64,000 bases of DNA from Pseudomonas fluorescens (GCF_001902145.1 NZ_MRST01000027.1:726519-790518), one strand, 5' to 3'. Positions 1-8,203 are shown, counted from the stretch's first letter. The notes: generated by a model from the sequence alone, not told the origin. Program-made: numbers and translations.

Positions 1-51
1 ATTCACCCGGTGCGACATCTCATCACCCGATCTTTTGTTAGGGAGACTTGC

Positions 52-498
52 ATGATGAACGACGGTAAGGAGTGGCAACTTGCATTTCCCGAGTTCCTGC
101 ACGAGGCTGAAAAGCTGCTGAACAAGTCAGAAGAGTGCTTGAGCCACCTGCATTTGATTCCAAACGACAGTGACGCCGTCGAATGCATGAAAGTCAGCTT
201 GAGCAAGCTCGCCGAGCGTGCGGACTGCCTGGCCTTGCAGGCGATCAGCGAGTTTTCCCGGAAAATTCAATACCTGATCGCCAATGCCGTGAGCCCCATG
301 CAATTGCATGATCAGGCGCTGGATGCCTTGCACGACTGCCTGACGCTGCTGGCCTGGCAACTGGAATTCATCGACCCCCACACGGGCATATTGAGCCTGG
401 ATGATGGTGAGCAAAGGTCATTGATTGAGGCGGCCAGCATGCAGATCCCGCAAAAAGATCAAAAATACACGGCGCAGCCTGAGGTCCGCCTGCAGTAA
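52..498 (+). CDS. Uncharacterised protein with degenerate Hpt-like helical fold
   Basis: 148 residues, all-helical by pattern. I chose the ATG at 52 because GGGAG lies 6-7 bases upstream; a second ATG follows directly. The helix spacing (FLHEAEKLLNKSEECL, then a second long helix from about residue 55, then a third near 95) resembles the P1/Hpt domain of CheA. However, the position where the phospho-accepting His-x-x-Lys-Gly motif should lie reads KVSLSKLAERADC, with no His. It may therefore be a phosphotransfer-dead Hpt relative that binds a receiver domain or kinase; this is inference. It lies about 260 bases upstream of a two-component pair on the same strand. I do not recognise a named family. 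Confidence 0.6.
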   Translation: MMNDGKEWQLAFPEFLHEAEKLLNKSEECLSHLHLIPNDSDAVECMKVSLSKLAERADCLALQAISEFSRKIQYLIANAVSPMQLHDQALDALHDCLTLLAWQLEFIDPHTGILSLDDGEQRSLIEAASMQIPQKDQKYTAQPEVRLQ

Positions 499-757
499 AT
501 ATCAATTAGCCATCAATGCGATCGTTATACAAACCAACTTCGTTAATACAACTTTCCACTTTCAACGCTGGAATTACCGCCCAGAGTATTCGTGTGGGTC
601 ATACACCAATCAGGCGACCAACGGTAAGAGCGGTGGTACTATGCCCCGCTCGAAATGTTTTAACTTTACCCTGTTTAAAAACGATTCGGCTGCGCATTCC
701 AGACAGAGCCCGGTCAACCGGCCTCCCCGCAGTGAACCCTCATTGGCTCCATCCGCT

Positions 758-1651
758 ATGTACGCCAGTCTCAAGTCACTTATCGTCAGGTCCGTGTCCC
801 GCAGCCATGCCCGCCGCCTCATCCTTGCCCTGTGCCTGTGTTCATCGCTGGTCAGCCTATGGGTTTACCTGCAGGGCGCGCCGCTGCCGTTATTGATCCT
901 GCTGCTCAACCTGGCCACCTTGGCAATGGTGGGCCTGCACCAGTGGCGCTCGCGCAAAGCCATCAGGTTCCAGCCCCAGGAACTGGCCGACCGCCTGCTG
1001 CAAGTCCAGGAAAACGAACGCCACCGCCTCAGCCGCGAGCTGCACGATGACATCGGCCAATTGCTGACCGCCGCCAAGCTGCAAAGCGAATGGCTGCAGC
1101 GCCGCCTGCCCCCAGACCTGCAAAGCCATTGCGCGGTGCTGTGCAACACGCTCAATGAAACCCTGGCCAAGGTGCGCGACGTGTCCGCGATCCTCAACCC
1201 TCGCCAACTGGCAAGCCTGGGGCTGGAAGCCAGCCTGCGCGCGCACCTGCTCAAGACCCTGGAAAATACCCAGGTGTGCTGGAGCCTGGAGTGCCAGCAA
1301 CGGCTCACCGGCGTTCCCGAAGAAATGGCCGTGGCGGCCTTTCGCATCACCCAGGAAGCGGTTACCAACATGCTGCGCCATGCGAAGGCACACAACCTGC
1401 TGGTGCGCCTGCAACGTTTGCCTGAAGGGCTGTCGCTGACGATCTGTGATGACGGCCAGGGCTTCGCGCCTGCCGCCGACCCCGGCAAGGAAGGCCAACG
1501 GGGCATGGCCGGCATGGGCGAACGGGCACACCAGTTGGGCGGTACCTTGTCCGTCAGCAGCCAGCCGGGCAAAGGCACACGCATCCACGCACTTTTCCCC
1601 TGGGCACCCCGCGCCCTCGAACGGGCCAGTGCCCATAAGGTTCTCCAGTGA
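758..1651 (+). CDS. NarX-type sensor histidine kinase (HisKA_3), short membrane sensor
   Basis: 297 residues from the ATG at 758; the frame is open further upstream, but that extension is low-complexity and has no kinase features. Two membrane segments (about residues 20-38 and 42-61) are joined by only a few residues, so there is no periplasmic sensor domain and the signal is probably sensed in or near the membrane. The HisKA_3 dimerisation helix holds ERHRLSRELHDDIG with phospho-acceptor His96. The ATPase domain has an N-box around TQEAVTNMLRHAK (198-210), DDGQGF (231-236) and a glycine-rich lid near 249. The stop codon overlaps the GTG start of the response regulator (GTGA), so the two form a cognate pair. 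Confidence 0.88.
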   Translation: MYASLKSLIVRSVSRSHARRLILALCLCSSLVSLWVYLQGAPLPLLILLLNLATLAMVGLHQWRSRKAIRFQPQELADRLLQVQENERHRLSRELHDDIGQLLTAAKLQSEWLQRRLPPDLQSHCAVLCNTLNETLAKVRDVSAILNPRQLASLGLEASLRAHLLKTLENTQVCWSLECQQRLTGVPEEMAVAAFRITQEAVTNMLRHAKAHNLLVRLQRLPEGLSLTICDDGQGFAPAADPGKEGQRGMAGMGERAHQLGGTLSVSSQPGKGTRIHALFPWAPRALERASAHKVLQ

Positions 1652-2307
1652 CCTGCAATCTGCTCCTGGTCGATGACCATGCCTTGATTCGCGCCGGCGT
1701 GCGCGCACTGGTCCTGGATATCCCCGGCTACAGCGTGATCGGCGAGGCCAGCGATGGCGCACAACTGCTGGAGTCCTTCAGCGCCCTGCAGCCCGACATT
1801 GTGCTGCTGGACCTGTCGATGAAACACACTGGCGGCCTGGATGCCTTGCAGCAACTCAAGCGCGCCTATCCCAAGTGCAAGGTGCTGATCCTGTCGATGC
1901 ACACCGACCCCGAGATGATCATGCGCGCCCTGGAGTCTGGTGCCCACGGCTACCTGCTCAAGGACACCACCGCCAACGAGCTGGAACATGCCCTGCTGGC
2001 GCTGCGTAACAACGAACGCTACCTGAGCCCCGCCATCGCCCACACAGTGATCAACCAGGCGCTGATCCGTAGCCAGGCCCCCAGCGCGCCTGTCGCCCAC
2101 AGCCACAACCTGACGGCGCGGCAACTGGAGATCCTGCGCTTGATCGTGCGCGGCAAATCCACCCGGGAAATTGCCCACGGCCTGGGCCTGAGCATCAAGA
2201 CTGTCGAAGCCCACCGCTCGCAGATCATGAAGCGCCTGCAGATTTTTGACGTGGCGGGCCTGGTGTTATTTTCCGTGCGTGAGCAGATCATCAGCCTGGA
2301 CGACTAA
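1648..2307 (+). CDS. NarL/LuxR-family response regulator
   Basis: 219 residues, starting with a GTG that overlaps the kinase stop. The receiver domain has Asp9/Asp10, phospho-acceptor Asp55 in VLLDLSMK and Lys105 in LLKD. A LuxR-type helix-turn-helix spans about 153-215 (LTARQLEILRLIVRGKSTREIA). It is a DNA-binding regulator presumably phosphorylated by the upstream kinase; targets are unknown. Its last 42 bases are also the last 42 bases of the convergent lipid-kinase gene on the other strand, so the two coding sequences overlap tail to tail. Confidence 0.9.
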   Translation: MTCNLLLVDDHALIRAGVRALVLDIPGYSVIGEASDGAQLLESFSALQPDIVLLDLSMKHTGGLDALQQLKRAYPKCKVLILSMHTDPEMIMRALESGAHGYLLKDTTANELEHALLALRNNERYLSPAIAHTVINQALIRSQAPSAPVAHSHNLTARQLEILRLIVRGKSTREIAHGLGLSIKTVEAHRSQIMKRLQIFDVAGLVLFSVREQIISLDD

Positions 2308-3186
2308 CGGCGAACCCAGCGGCAAGTGCACGCGCAGGGCCTTGGGCAGCGCCTCGAAGTGCAGGTCGTCGCCTTCCAGCGGCTCGCCGTCGAGGTTGAT
2401 GTACAAGCCTTGCGCGACCTTGATCTTCACCCACGGCAGGCGTGCCCGCACGAACATGGTGTCCAGGCCCCAGCCGTTGTTCATCAACTCACGCAACGTG
2501 CCCACCACTTCCTGGGGCGCCGGCAGGATGCTGACATCCAGCAGCCCGTCATCAGCCAATGCACCGGGGCACAGCACATGACCGCCACCGGCCTGGCGAC
2601 CGTTACCGATGCCCAGCGCGAGCAACTCGCCTTTCCAGTGGAAATCCGGGCCTTCCAATTCACCGTAGGCGGCTTTCAATTCGCTGAAGCGCGACAAACC
2701 GGTGAACAGGTAGGCGGCGCCGCCCAGGACCTTCTTCAAGTCTTCGGAGGTGTTGGCCGTGACCTGACTACCGAAACCGCCGGTGGCCATGTTCAGGAAA
2801 ATCTGCCCGCCCACCTGGCCGAGATCGATGGCCCTGGGCTCAACGTCCAGCAACGCCAGGGCGCCGGCCGGCTCCAACGGCACGCCCGCGGCCTTGGCGA
2901 AATCATTGGCGGTGCCCAGGGGCATCAGCACCAGGCTGGCGTCGGTGTTGGCATGGGCCATGGCTTCGGCCACATCGCGCAGGGTGCCGTCGCCGCCGCC
3001 GGCAATGATGTGGGTGTACCCCTCGGCCAGGGCTTCATTGACCAGTCGCCGGGCATCGCCGCCCTCCCAGGTCACCCGCACCGCCAACTCCCCCCCCTGC
3101 TCACGCCGGGCCAGCACGGCAGCGCGCACATCCTCGTTCAGGGCTTGTTTGCCGTGGAGGATCAACAGGGCTTTGGGGGCGGTCAT
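2266..3186 (-). CDS. yegS: YegS-like lipid kinase (diacylglycerol kinase catalytic family)
   Basis: 306 residues, starting at the ATG on the minus strand at 3186. The nucleotide-binding signature GGGDGT is at residues 63-68, followed by LGTANDFA near 90-97, the hallmark pair of the DAGK_cat family; the C-terminal half is the beta-sandwich domain with YINLDGEPL. E. coli YegS phosphorylates phosphatidylglycerol in vitro, but the physiological substrate is unsettled. Length matches the family (about 300). The 3' end overlaps the response-regulator gene by 42 bases in convergent orientation, so full-length transcripts of the two genes would be complementary there. Confidence 0.9.
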   Translation of the reverse strand: MTAPKALLILHGKQALNEDVRAAVLARREQGGELAVRVTWEGGDARRLVNEALAEGYTHIIAGGGDGTLRDVAEAMAHANTDASLVLMPLGTANDFAKAAGVPLEPAGALALLDVEPRAIDLGQVGGQIFLNMATGGFGSQVTANTSEDLKKVLGGAAYLFTGLSRFSELKAAYGELEGPDFHWKGELLALGIGNGRQAGGGHVLCPGALADDGLLDVSILPAPQEVVGTLRELMNNGWGLDTMFVRARLPWVKIKVAQGLYINLDGEPLEGDDLHFEALPKALRVHLPLGSPLVVQADDLLTHGK

Positions 3187-3300
3187 TTGGGGGAATCTCC
3201 TGGGTCAAGGTGCTTGAAGGATGTTGACCTTTGGGGAAGAGGAAAAGTCTGTGGCTGGAGAAAATTGATTGAAGTACACAGATCAAGAAGTGGGAGCTGG

Positions 3301-3680
3301 CTTGCCTGCGATGGCCATAGGTATCTACACAACTTTGTAGGCTGTAACAGCCGACGGTAACCACGATGCGAAGCGAGCCGCCCTTGATCTTGATCTGCTT
3401 GTGATCTTGATCTCAGGCGCCCCGTTAAACCACGCTGGCCGAACGCAGGCTTGAATTCGTGGGTAACCCGGCAGGACGCCGGGTTAGCCGCCCCGCGCCA
3501 TGGATGGCGCGTGGCGGCGGCCCACGGATTCAAGCCTGCGTTCGGGCACACCGAGCCTAGGCGAGGTGCCGAGTGGTGGGGCAAGAGCGTTTTGCTTACT
3601 TTCGCGCTTTTCGAAAGTGAGCCGCCGTCAGGGCGGAACCCTAAGTGGCCGTTACCGCAGGAATGGATATGTACTCGCTA
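3301..3680 (+). repeat. Structured intergenic repeat, copy 1 (multi-stem element with variable palindromic arm)
   Basis: About 380 bases closely matching 54662-55040 in the same orientation. Predicted pairings: a closing stem (3419-3423 and 3429-3433 with 3573-3582); a long stem of 23 pairs with one G-T wobble (3441-3463 with 3521-3543); a 9-bp hairpin (3464-3472/3478-3486); a GC-rich hairpin (3487-3518); a possible small hairpin (3549-3568); then 3598-3604/3612-3618 and 3622-3626/3632-3636. The long arm shares no sequence with the arm of copy 2 although both are self-complementary. Open frames cross it, but the pattern of change follows base pairing, not codons. It starts in a REP-like sequence. 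Confidence 0.85.
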
Positions 3681-3698
3681 TAACAGCGTCGCCTGTCA

Positions 3699-3805
3699 GG
3701 CCGCCTTCGCGAGCAAGCCCGCTCCCACAGTTGGATTGTGGGGTGTCAGGCAGAGAAGTGTCGGCTGATAGGCCGTCATCGCAGGCAAGCCAGCTCCCAC
3801 AGTTG
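3699..3805 (+). repeat. Two REP half-elements in the same orientation
   Basis: CGAGCAAGCCCGCTCCCACA (from about 3708) and the related GCAGGCAAGCCAGCTCCCAC (from about 3780) are REP half-sites of two sub-types, each followed by a short GTTGGAT tail. Together with the REP half at 3289-3312 they fill the 651-base gap between yegS and the DUF2802 gene; I see no gene in this gap. Confidence 0.8.
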
Positions 3806-3837
3806 GATCGCGTCGGCTGCAAGGCCGCTATCGAGAA

Positions 3838-4230
3838 TCAGCTCTTGTGCAACTTGCTCATCAACTGCGCCTCAGCCTGGGTCAGCCCACACGACTGGGT
3901 CAGCTCATCCACCGTGGCCCCCATGCCGACCAGCTTGGCCGCCTGGGCAAACGACAAGTTCGACGGATCACGCTGTTCCAACTGCACCAACCTGTCGGGC
4001 AACGGCGCGAGAATCGCGCTCAGTTCGTGCACTTCATCCCCAACCCGCACCGCACTTTGCTGGAAATGATCAACGCGCTTGACCAGTTCCAGGATGCGCC
4101 GGTCACGCACCGCATCGCGCTCGGCCTGTTGCAAGGCCGACTCCCGCTGCTGGCGCATATAGCGCAGCACAAACGCCAAGGTCCCGGCCCACAACAGGGC
4201 CAGGACAATCACCGCTGCCTCAAGGAACAA
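3838..4230 (-). CDS. DUF2802 membrane-anchored protein of the chemotaxis operon
   Basis: 130 residues starting with TTG at 4230, directly after the cheW stop codon. One N-terminal membrane segment (about residues 3-24) is followed by a coiled-coil-like stretch rich in Gln, Arg and Glu (RQQRESALQQAERDAVRD) and a C-terminal domain with AAKLVGMGATVDELTQSCGLTQAEAQLM, typical of DUF2802. Genes of this family lie after cheW at the end of the Pseudomonas flagellar/chemotaxis locus. Function is unknown; the helix-turn-helix-like C-terminus and membrane anchor could suggest a scaffold role, which is speculation. Last gene of the minus-strand block. Confidence 0.82.
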   Translation of the reverse strand: MFLEAAVIVLALLWAGTLAFVLRYMRQQRESALQQAERDAVRDRRILELVKRVDHFQQSAVRVGDEVHELSAILAPLPDRLVQLEQRDPSNLSFAQAAKLVGMGATVDELTQSCGLTQAEAQLMSKLHKS

Positions 4231-4713
4231 TCAGATGCTCTCCAGTTCCGACCACTCTTCTTCGCTCATCATCTTGTCCAGCTCAACCAGAATCAGCAAT
4301 TCGCCGTTCTTGTTGCACACGCCCTGGATGAACTTGGCCGACTCTTCGTTACCGACGTTCGGTGCGGTTTCCACTTCCGATTGGCGCAGGTAGACCACCT
4401 CGGCCACGCTGTCGACCAGGATGCCGACCACTTGCTTGTCGGCTTCGATGATCACGATACGGGTGTTGTCGCTGACGTCAACCGTGTCCAGGCCGAACCG
4501 CTGGCGGGTGTCGATCACCGTCACCACGTTGCCGCGCAGGTTGATGATGCCCAGCACGTAGCTTGGCGCGCCTGGAACCGGGGCGATCTCGGTGTAGCGC
4601 AGCACTTCCTGCACGCGCATCACGTTAATGCCGTAGGTTTCGTTGTCCAGCTTGAAGGTCACCCATTGCAGGATCGGATCATCCAAACCTTGTGCGGACG
4701 CTGACTTGTTCAT
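4231..4713 (-). CDS. cheW: Chemotaxis coupling protein CheW
   Basis: 160 residues, a single CheW domain (about 14-150) with the expected WVTFKLDNETYGINV start, the core GIINLRGNVVTVID and the C-terminal LLILVELDKMM. It couples methyl-accepting receptors to the CheA kinase in the cytoplasmic signalling array. It follows parP with a gap of about 79 bases and directly precedes the DUF2802 gene, so it shares the operon tail with parC-parP. Confidence 0.95.
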   Translation of the reverse strand: MNKSASAQGLDDPILQWVTFKLDNETYGINVMRVQEVLRYTEIAPVPGAPSYVLGIINLRGNVVTVIDTRQRFGLDTVDVSDNTRIVIIEADKQVVGILVDSVAEVVYLRQSEVETAPNVGNEESAKFIQGVCNKNGELLILVELDKMMSEEEWSELESI

Positions 4714-4792
4714 TCATCTGACCCCTTCAAATGCCGCTATCGACGGCGTGTGTGCAAGTGGGCCGCGCAACCGCACGGCCCTTATTGTTCAA

Positions 4793-5584
4793 TCAACTGC
4801 GTTTGTTCTCTGGCATTGCCTTCACCGCACCGCTGGCGATCAACTCGGCCAGTTCGGCGACATCCAGCAACGCGCACATGTGTTCAATCACCGTGCCCGC
4901 CAGCCACGGCCGCTGGCCGCGGTGGCTGCGCCATTTGATTTCATTCGGGTCCAGGCGCAGCGAGCGGCTGACCTGATGCACCGCCAGCCCCCACTCGTAG
5001 CCCTGCACCGAGATCACGTATTGCAGGCCTTGGCGAAAGTCATCGCGGTAACGGTCGGGCATCACCCAGCGCGCCGTGTCCAGCACCTTGAGGTTGCCCG
5101 CCTGGCTGGGCAGGATGCCGAGAAACCACTCCGGCTGCCCGAACAACGGCGTCAGCTCCTGGCCTTCCAGGGAGTAGATCGAGCCCAGGCACACCAGCGG
5201 CACCGCCAGGGTCAAGCCGGCGACGTCAAACAGCAGGCACTCGAACGGCTCGGCAGCCCATGAGGGGCGACCGTCGCCCGTCACCGGCGGCGGCGTGATG
5301 CTGGGCGGCAGGTACACGTCCACCAGCGGTTCGACCACCGGGGGCGCCACCACTGCCGGCGCGCTCGGCACCACGACGGGCGCCTCCACCACCTGCGCAT
5401 CGCGCGCCTGTTCTTCCATCACCGCCTGCTGGAATTCGTCCAGCGGGCTTTCGGGCTCGACAGCAGGCTCGAGTACCAGAATCGGTTCCGGCATTTCTTC
5501 GGCTGTCGCATCCTGCAGCAAGGCATCCAGGTAGGATTCCAGTGCCAGTTGCGGGCGGGTCTTGAATTCGACAGGACGGTTCAT
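4793..5584 (-). CDS. parP: ParP-like CheW-domain protein, polar localisation of chemotaxis arrays
   Basis: 263 residues from the ATG at 5584; a GTG one codon earlier is possible. The start overlaps the parC stop by one base. The first 110 residues are Pro/Val-rich and low complexity; the C-terminal 140 residues form a CheW-like fold (ECLLFDVAGLTLAVPLVCLGSIY, then RWVMPDRYR). In Vibrio, ParP carries such a C-terminal domain, binds CheA and ParC, and keeps arrays at the pole. The adjacent ParA-like ATPase gene and the location in the che operon support this assignment. Confidence 0.82.
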   Translation of the reverse strand: MNRPVEFKTRPQLALESYLDALLQDATAEEMPEPILVLEPAVEPESPLDEFQQAVMEEQARDAQVVEAPVVVPSAPAVVAPPVVEPLVDVYLPPSITPPPVTGDGRPSWAAEPFECLLFDVAGLTLAVPLVCLGSIYSLEGQELTPLFGQPEWFLGILPSQAGNLKVLDTARWVMPDRYRDDFRQGLQYVISVQGYEWGLAVHQVSRSLRLDPNEIKWRSHRGQRPWLAGTVIEHMCALLDVAELAELIASGAVKAMPENKRS

Positions 5585-6372
5585 CACGCCACCTGCGCCA
5601 CAAGCTGTTGCGACAGCAGGTGCTTGAGCAAGGCACGGTAGGCCAGCACGCCACGGCTCTTGCCGTCGAACTGCGACGGTGTGAGCCCGGCACGGCTGGC
5701 GTCACGCAGGCGCGTGTCCACCGGGATGTAGCCGTTCCAGATGGTGTCCGGGTAGGCATCGCGCAACACGCGCAAGGTGCCGAGGGACGCCTGGGTGCGA
5801 CGGTCGAACAAGGTCGGCACGATACTGAACGGCAGCGCCTGCTTGCGCGAGCGGTTGATCATCGCCAAGGTGCTGACCATGCGTTCCAGGCCCTTGACCG
5901 CCAGGTGCTCGGTCTGCACCGGGATCACCAATTGCTGGCTGGCCGCCAACGCATTGACCATCAGCACGCCGAGCAACGGCGGGCTGTCGATGATCGCGTA
6001 ATCGAAGTCCTGCCACAGCTGCGCCAGGGTCTTGGCGATCACCAGGCCCAGGCCGCTCTGGCCTGGCGACTGGCGCTCCAGTGTGGCCAGGGCGGTGCTC
6101 GACGGTAGCAGGGAAATGCTTTCGTTGCTGGTGGGCAACAGCAGTTGCCCAGGCAGATCCGCCGGCACGCTGCCCTTGTGCAAAAACAAGTCATAGCAGC
6201 TGTGTTCCAGCGCATCCGGGTCGTAGCCGAAATAGCTGGTCATGGAACCGTGGGGGTCCAGGTCAACCACGACCACACGCTTGCCCGCTTCGGCCAGCAA
6301 GCCGGCCAAGGCGATGGAAGTGGTGGTCTTGCCGACCCCACCCTTTTGATTGGCAACTGCCCAGACTCTCAT
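5584..6372 (-). CDS. parC: ParC-like ParA/MinD ATPase for chemotaxis array placement
   Basis: 262 residues. The deviant Walker A motif KGGVGKTT lies at residues 10-17, followed by VVVVDLDPHGS (about 34-43) and IIDSPPLLG (switch II). It belongs to the ParA/MinD superfamily, which forms ATP-dependent dimers. In Vibrio and Pseudomonas the ParC member encoded between mot and cheW genes recruits chemotaxis proteins to the flagellated pole. Adjacent to motD upstream and parP downstream (one-base overlap), consistent with co-translation. Confidence 0.87.
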   Translation of the reverse strand: MRVWAVANQKGGVGKTTTSIALAGLLAEAGKRVVVVDLDPHGSMTSYFGYDPDALEHSCYDLFLHKGSVPADLPGQLLLPTSNESISLLPSSTALATLERQSPGQSGLGLVIAKTLAQLWQDFDYAIIDSPPLLGVLMVNALAASQQLVIPVQTEHLAVKGLERMVSTLAMINRSRKQALPFSIVPTLFDRRTQASLGTLRVLRDAYPDTIWNGYIPVDTRLRDASRAGLTPSQFDGKSRGVLAYRALLKHLLSQQLVAQVA

Positions 6373-6423
6373 TCGGTTGGTTCCTCCCGGCGGGCACAGG
6401 CGCGACCGAGACAGTGCATACGG

Positions 6424-7311
6424 TTATTGAGCCGGCGACGGAGAATTGACGTTACTCGGTCGGACCGGCGGCTTGACAACGGGCGGTGCAGTTTGTGTGC
6501 CAGCACGCTTCAACGCCGCATCCGGGGTGGCATTGGCGGTGCCGGTACCGGTCAGGCTGCGACGCACATCCAGGTTGCGCGACACCACCAGCACCACCCG
6601 ACGGTTGCGCGCACGCCCTTCCACCGTGGCGTTATTGGCCACCGGCTGGAATTCACCATAGCCCACCGACGCCAGCCGCTGGGGGTTAACACCCTGCATG
6701 GCCAACATGCGCACGATGCTCGATGCGCGGGCCGAGGACAGTTCCCAGTTGGTCGGGTACTGCGCGGTGCTGATGGGGAAATTGTCGGTGAAGCCTTCCA
6801 CGTGGATCGGGTTTTCAAACGGTTTGAGGATCAAAGCGACCTTGTCGATGATCGTGAACGCCTGGTCACTGGGCAACGCATCGGCACTGGCGAACAACAG
6901 GCTGGAGTTCAGCTCGATCTCCACCCACAACTCATTGCCGCGCACGGTCATCTGGTTGGAGCTGATCAGGTCGCCAAAGGCGGCACTGATGTCGTCGGCG
7001 ATGCTTTTGAGCGGGTCGCTGGTGCCGCCGATGCCGGCGGCGGTTTCATCACTGTCATTGACCAGGGGCTTGGCCGGGGTCACGGTCTTGGGCCGCTCTT
7101 CGCCGATGGGGATCGGCTTGAGCGCCCGCTCGGCATCGTTGAACACGCCCACCAACGCCTGGGAAATGATTTTGTACTTGCCTTCGTTGATCGACGAGAT
7201 CGAGTACATCACCACGAAAAACGCGAACAGCAAGGTGATGAAGTCCGCGTAGGACACCAGCCAACGCTCGTGATTGACGTGTTCTTCAGGCTCGCGACGG
7301 CGACGGCTCAC
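6424..7311 (-). CDS. motD: Flagellar stator protein MotD (MotB family)
   Basis: 295 residues from the GTG at 7311, chosen because GGGAG lies just upstream and the product begins MSRRRREPEE as in Pseudomonas MotD; a longer GTG start at 7335 is less likely. The single membrane helix (about 18-38) contains the proton-binding Asp23 in YADF, and the C-terminal OmpA-like peptidoglycan-binding domain (about 150-250) has FTDNFPIST and ARNRRVVLVV. Together with MotC it forms one of the two stator systems of Pseudomonas. A REPIN separates it from motC. Confidence 0.93.
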   Translation of the reverse strand: MSRRRREPEEHVNHERWLVSYADFITLLFAFFVVMYSISSINEGKYKIISQALVGVFNDAERALKPIPIGEERPKTVTPAKPLVNDSDETAAGIGGTSDPLKSIADDISAAFGDLISSNQMTVRGNELWVEIELNSSLLFASADALPSDQAFTIIDKVALILKPFENPIHVEGFTDNFPISTAQYPTNWELSSARASSIVRMLAMQGVNPQRLASVGYGEFQPVANNATVEGRARNRRVVLVVSRNLDVRRSLTGTGTANATPDAALKRAGTQTAPPVVKPPVRPSNVNSPSPAQ

Positions 7312-7340
7312 AGGCACTCCCCTCCACACACCCACCCCAC

Positions 7341-7440
7341 TGTAGGAGCGAGCTTGCTCGCGAAAGACGTCAATACAGACACGGGCATTCTGGATGCACG
7401 CGGCGCTCTCAGGTTCTTCGCGAGCAAGCTCGCTCCTACG
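7341..7440. repeat. REPIN (TGTAGGAGCGAGCTTGCTCG type) between motC and motD
   Basis: Two inverted REP sequences, TGTAGGAGCGAGCTTGCTCG at 7341 and its complement ending at 7440, enclose a roughly 50-base loop. The element sits inside the otherwise compact motC-motD operon, so it is transcribed and could fold into a long hairpin in the message. Confidence 0.88.
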
Positions 7441-7462
7441 GGGACACGGGTGTTCATGTGCA

Positions 7463-8203
7463 TCAATCCATGAAGCCCTGGAGCTTCAATTCGATGGAGC
7501 GCGGGTTTTCGCCCTCGGCAATCGACAGGATGCCTTCGAGCAACATTTCGCGATAACGCGACTGGCGCATGGCAATCGACTTGAGCTTGCTGGCCACCGG
7601 CAGCAACACCAGGTTGGCACTGGCCACGCCGTAGATGGTCGCGACAAACGCCACGGCAATACCGCTGCCCAGTTGTGAAGGGTCGGCCAGGTTGCCCATC
7701 ACGTGGATCAGGCCCATCACCGCGCCGATAATGCCAATGGTCGGCGCGTAGCCGCCCATGCTTTCAAAGACTTTGGCTGCATTGATATCACGGCTTTCCT
7801 GGGTGTAGAAATCCACTTCGAGGATGCTGCGGATCGCTTCCGGCTCGGCGCCATCGACCAACAGTTGCAGGCCTTTGCGCGCGTAGCTGTCAGGCTCGGC
7901 ATCGGCCACGCCTTCCAGGCCCAGCAGGCCTTCCTTGCGGGCGGTGAGGCTCCAATTGACCACGCGGTCGATGCCGCCTGCCAGGTCGACCCGTGGCGGA
8001 AAAATGATCCACACCAGAATCTGCATGGCACGCTTGAACGAGCTCAGGGGCGACTGCAACAACGCCGCGCCCACGGTGCCACCGATCACGATCAGCGCTG
8101 CCGGGCCGTTGGCCAAGGCGCCGAGGTGGCCGCCTTCCAGATAGTTGCCACCAATGATGGCGACAAACGCCATGGTGATGCCGATCAGGCTCAAGACATC
8201 CAT
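7463..8203 (-). CDS. motC: Flagellar stator protein MotC (MotA family)
   Basis: 246 residues with the four-helix MotA/TolQ/ExbB layout: N-terminal membrane segments at about 1-20 and 30-52, a large cytoplasmic loop rich in charged residues, and C-terminal segments near 145-170 and 180-205 (TIGIIGAVMGLIHVMGNL). The ATG overlaps the cheB stop by one base (TGATG). It forms the proton channel together with MotD. Confidence 0.93.
   Translation of the reverse strand: MDVLSLIGITMAFVAIIGGNYLEGGHLGALANGPAALIVIGGTVGAALLQSPLSSFKRAMQILVWIIFPPRVDLAGGIDRVVNWSLTARKEGLLGLEGVADAEPDSYARKGLQLLVDGAEPEAIRSILEVDFYTQESRDINAAKVFESMGGYAPTIGIIGAVMGLIHVMGNLADPSQLGSGIAVAFVATIYGVASANLVLLPVASKLKSIAMRQSRYREMLLEGILSIAEGENPRSIELKLQGFMD

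Noticed and set aside
425..757. N-terminal extension of the histidine kinase frame
   Set aside because: It overlaps the upstream gene, is low complexity and lacks any kinase or membrane feature; the ATG at 758 gives a complete two-helix kinase.
3424..3430. GTTAAAC resembling the integron attC core GTTRRRY
   Set aside because: No matching RYYYAAC partner at the other end and no integrase or cassette; the bases form a bulge in the closing stem of the structured repeat.
3500..4069. 189-residue frame crossing the structured repeat and the DUF2802 gene
   Set aside because: Changes between the two repeat copies follow stem pairing, arms are unrelated, and the frame runs into the antisense of a real gene.
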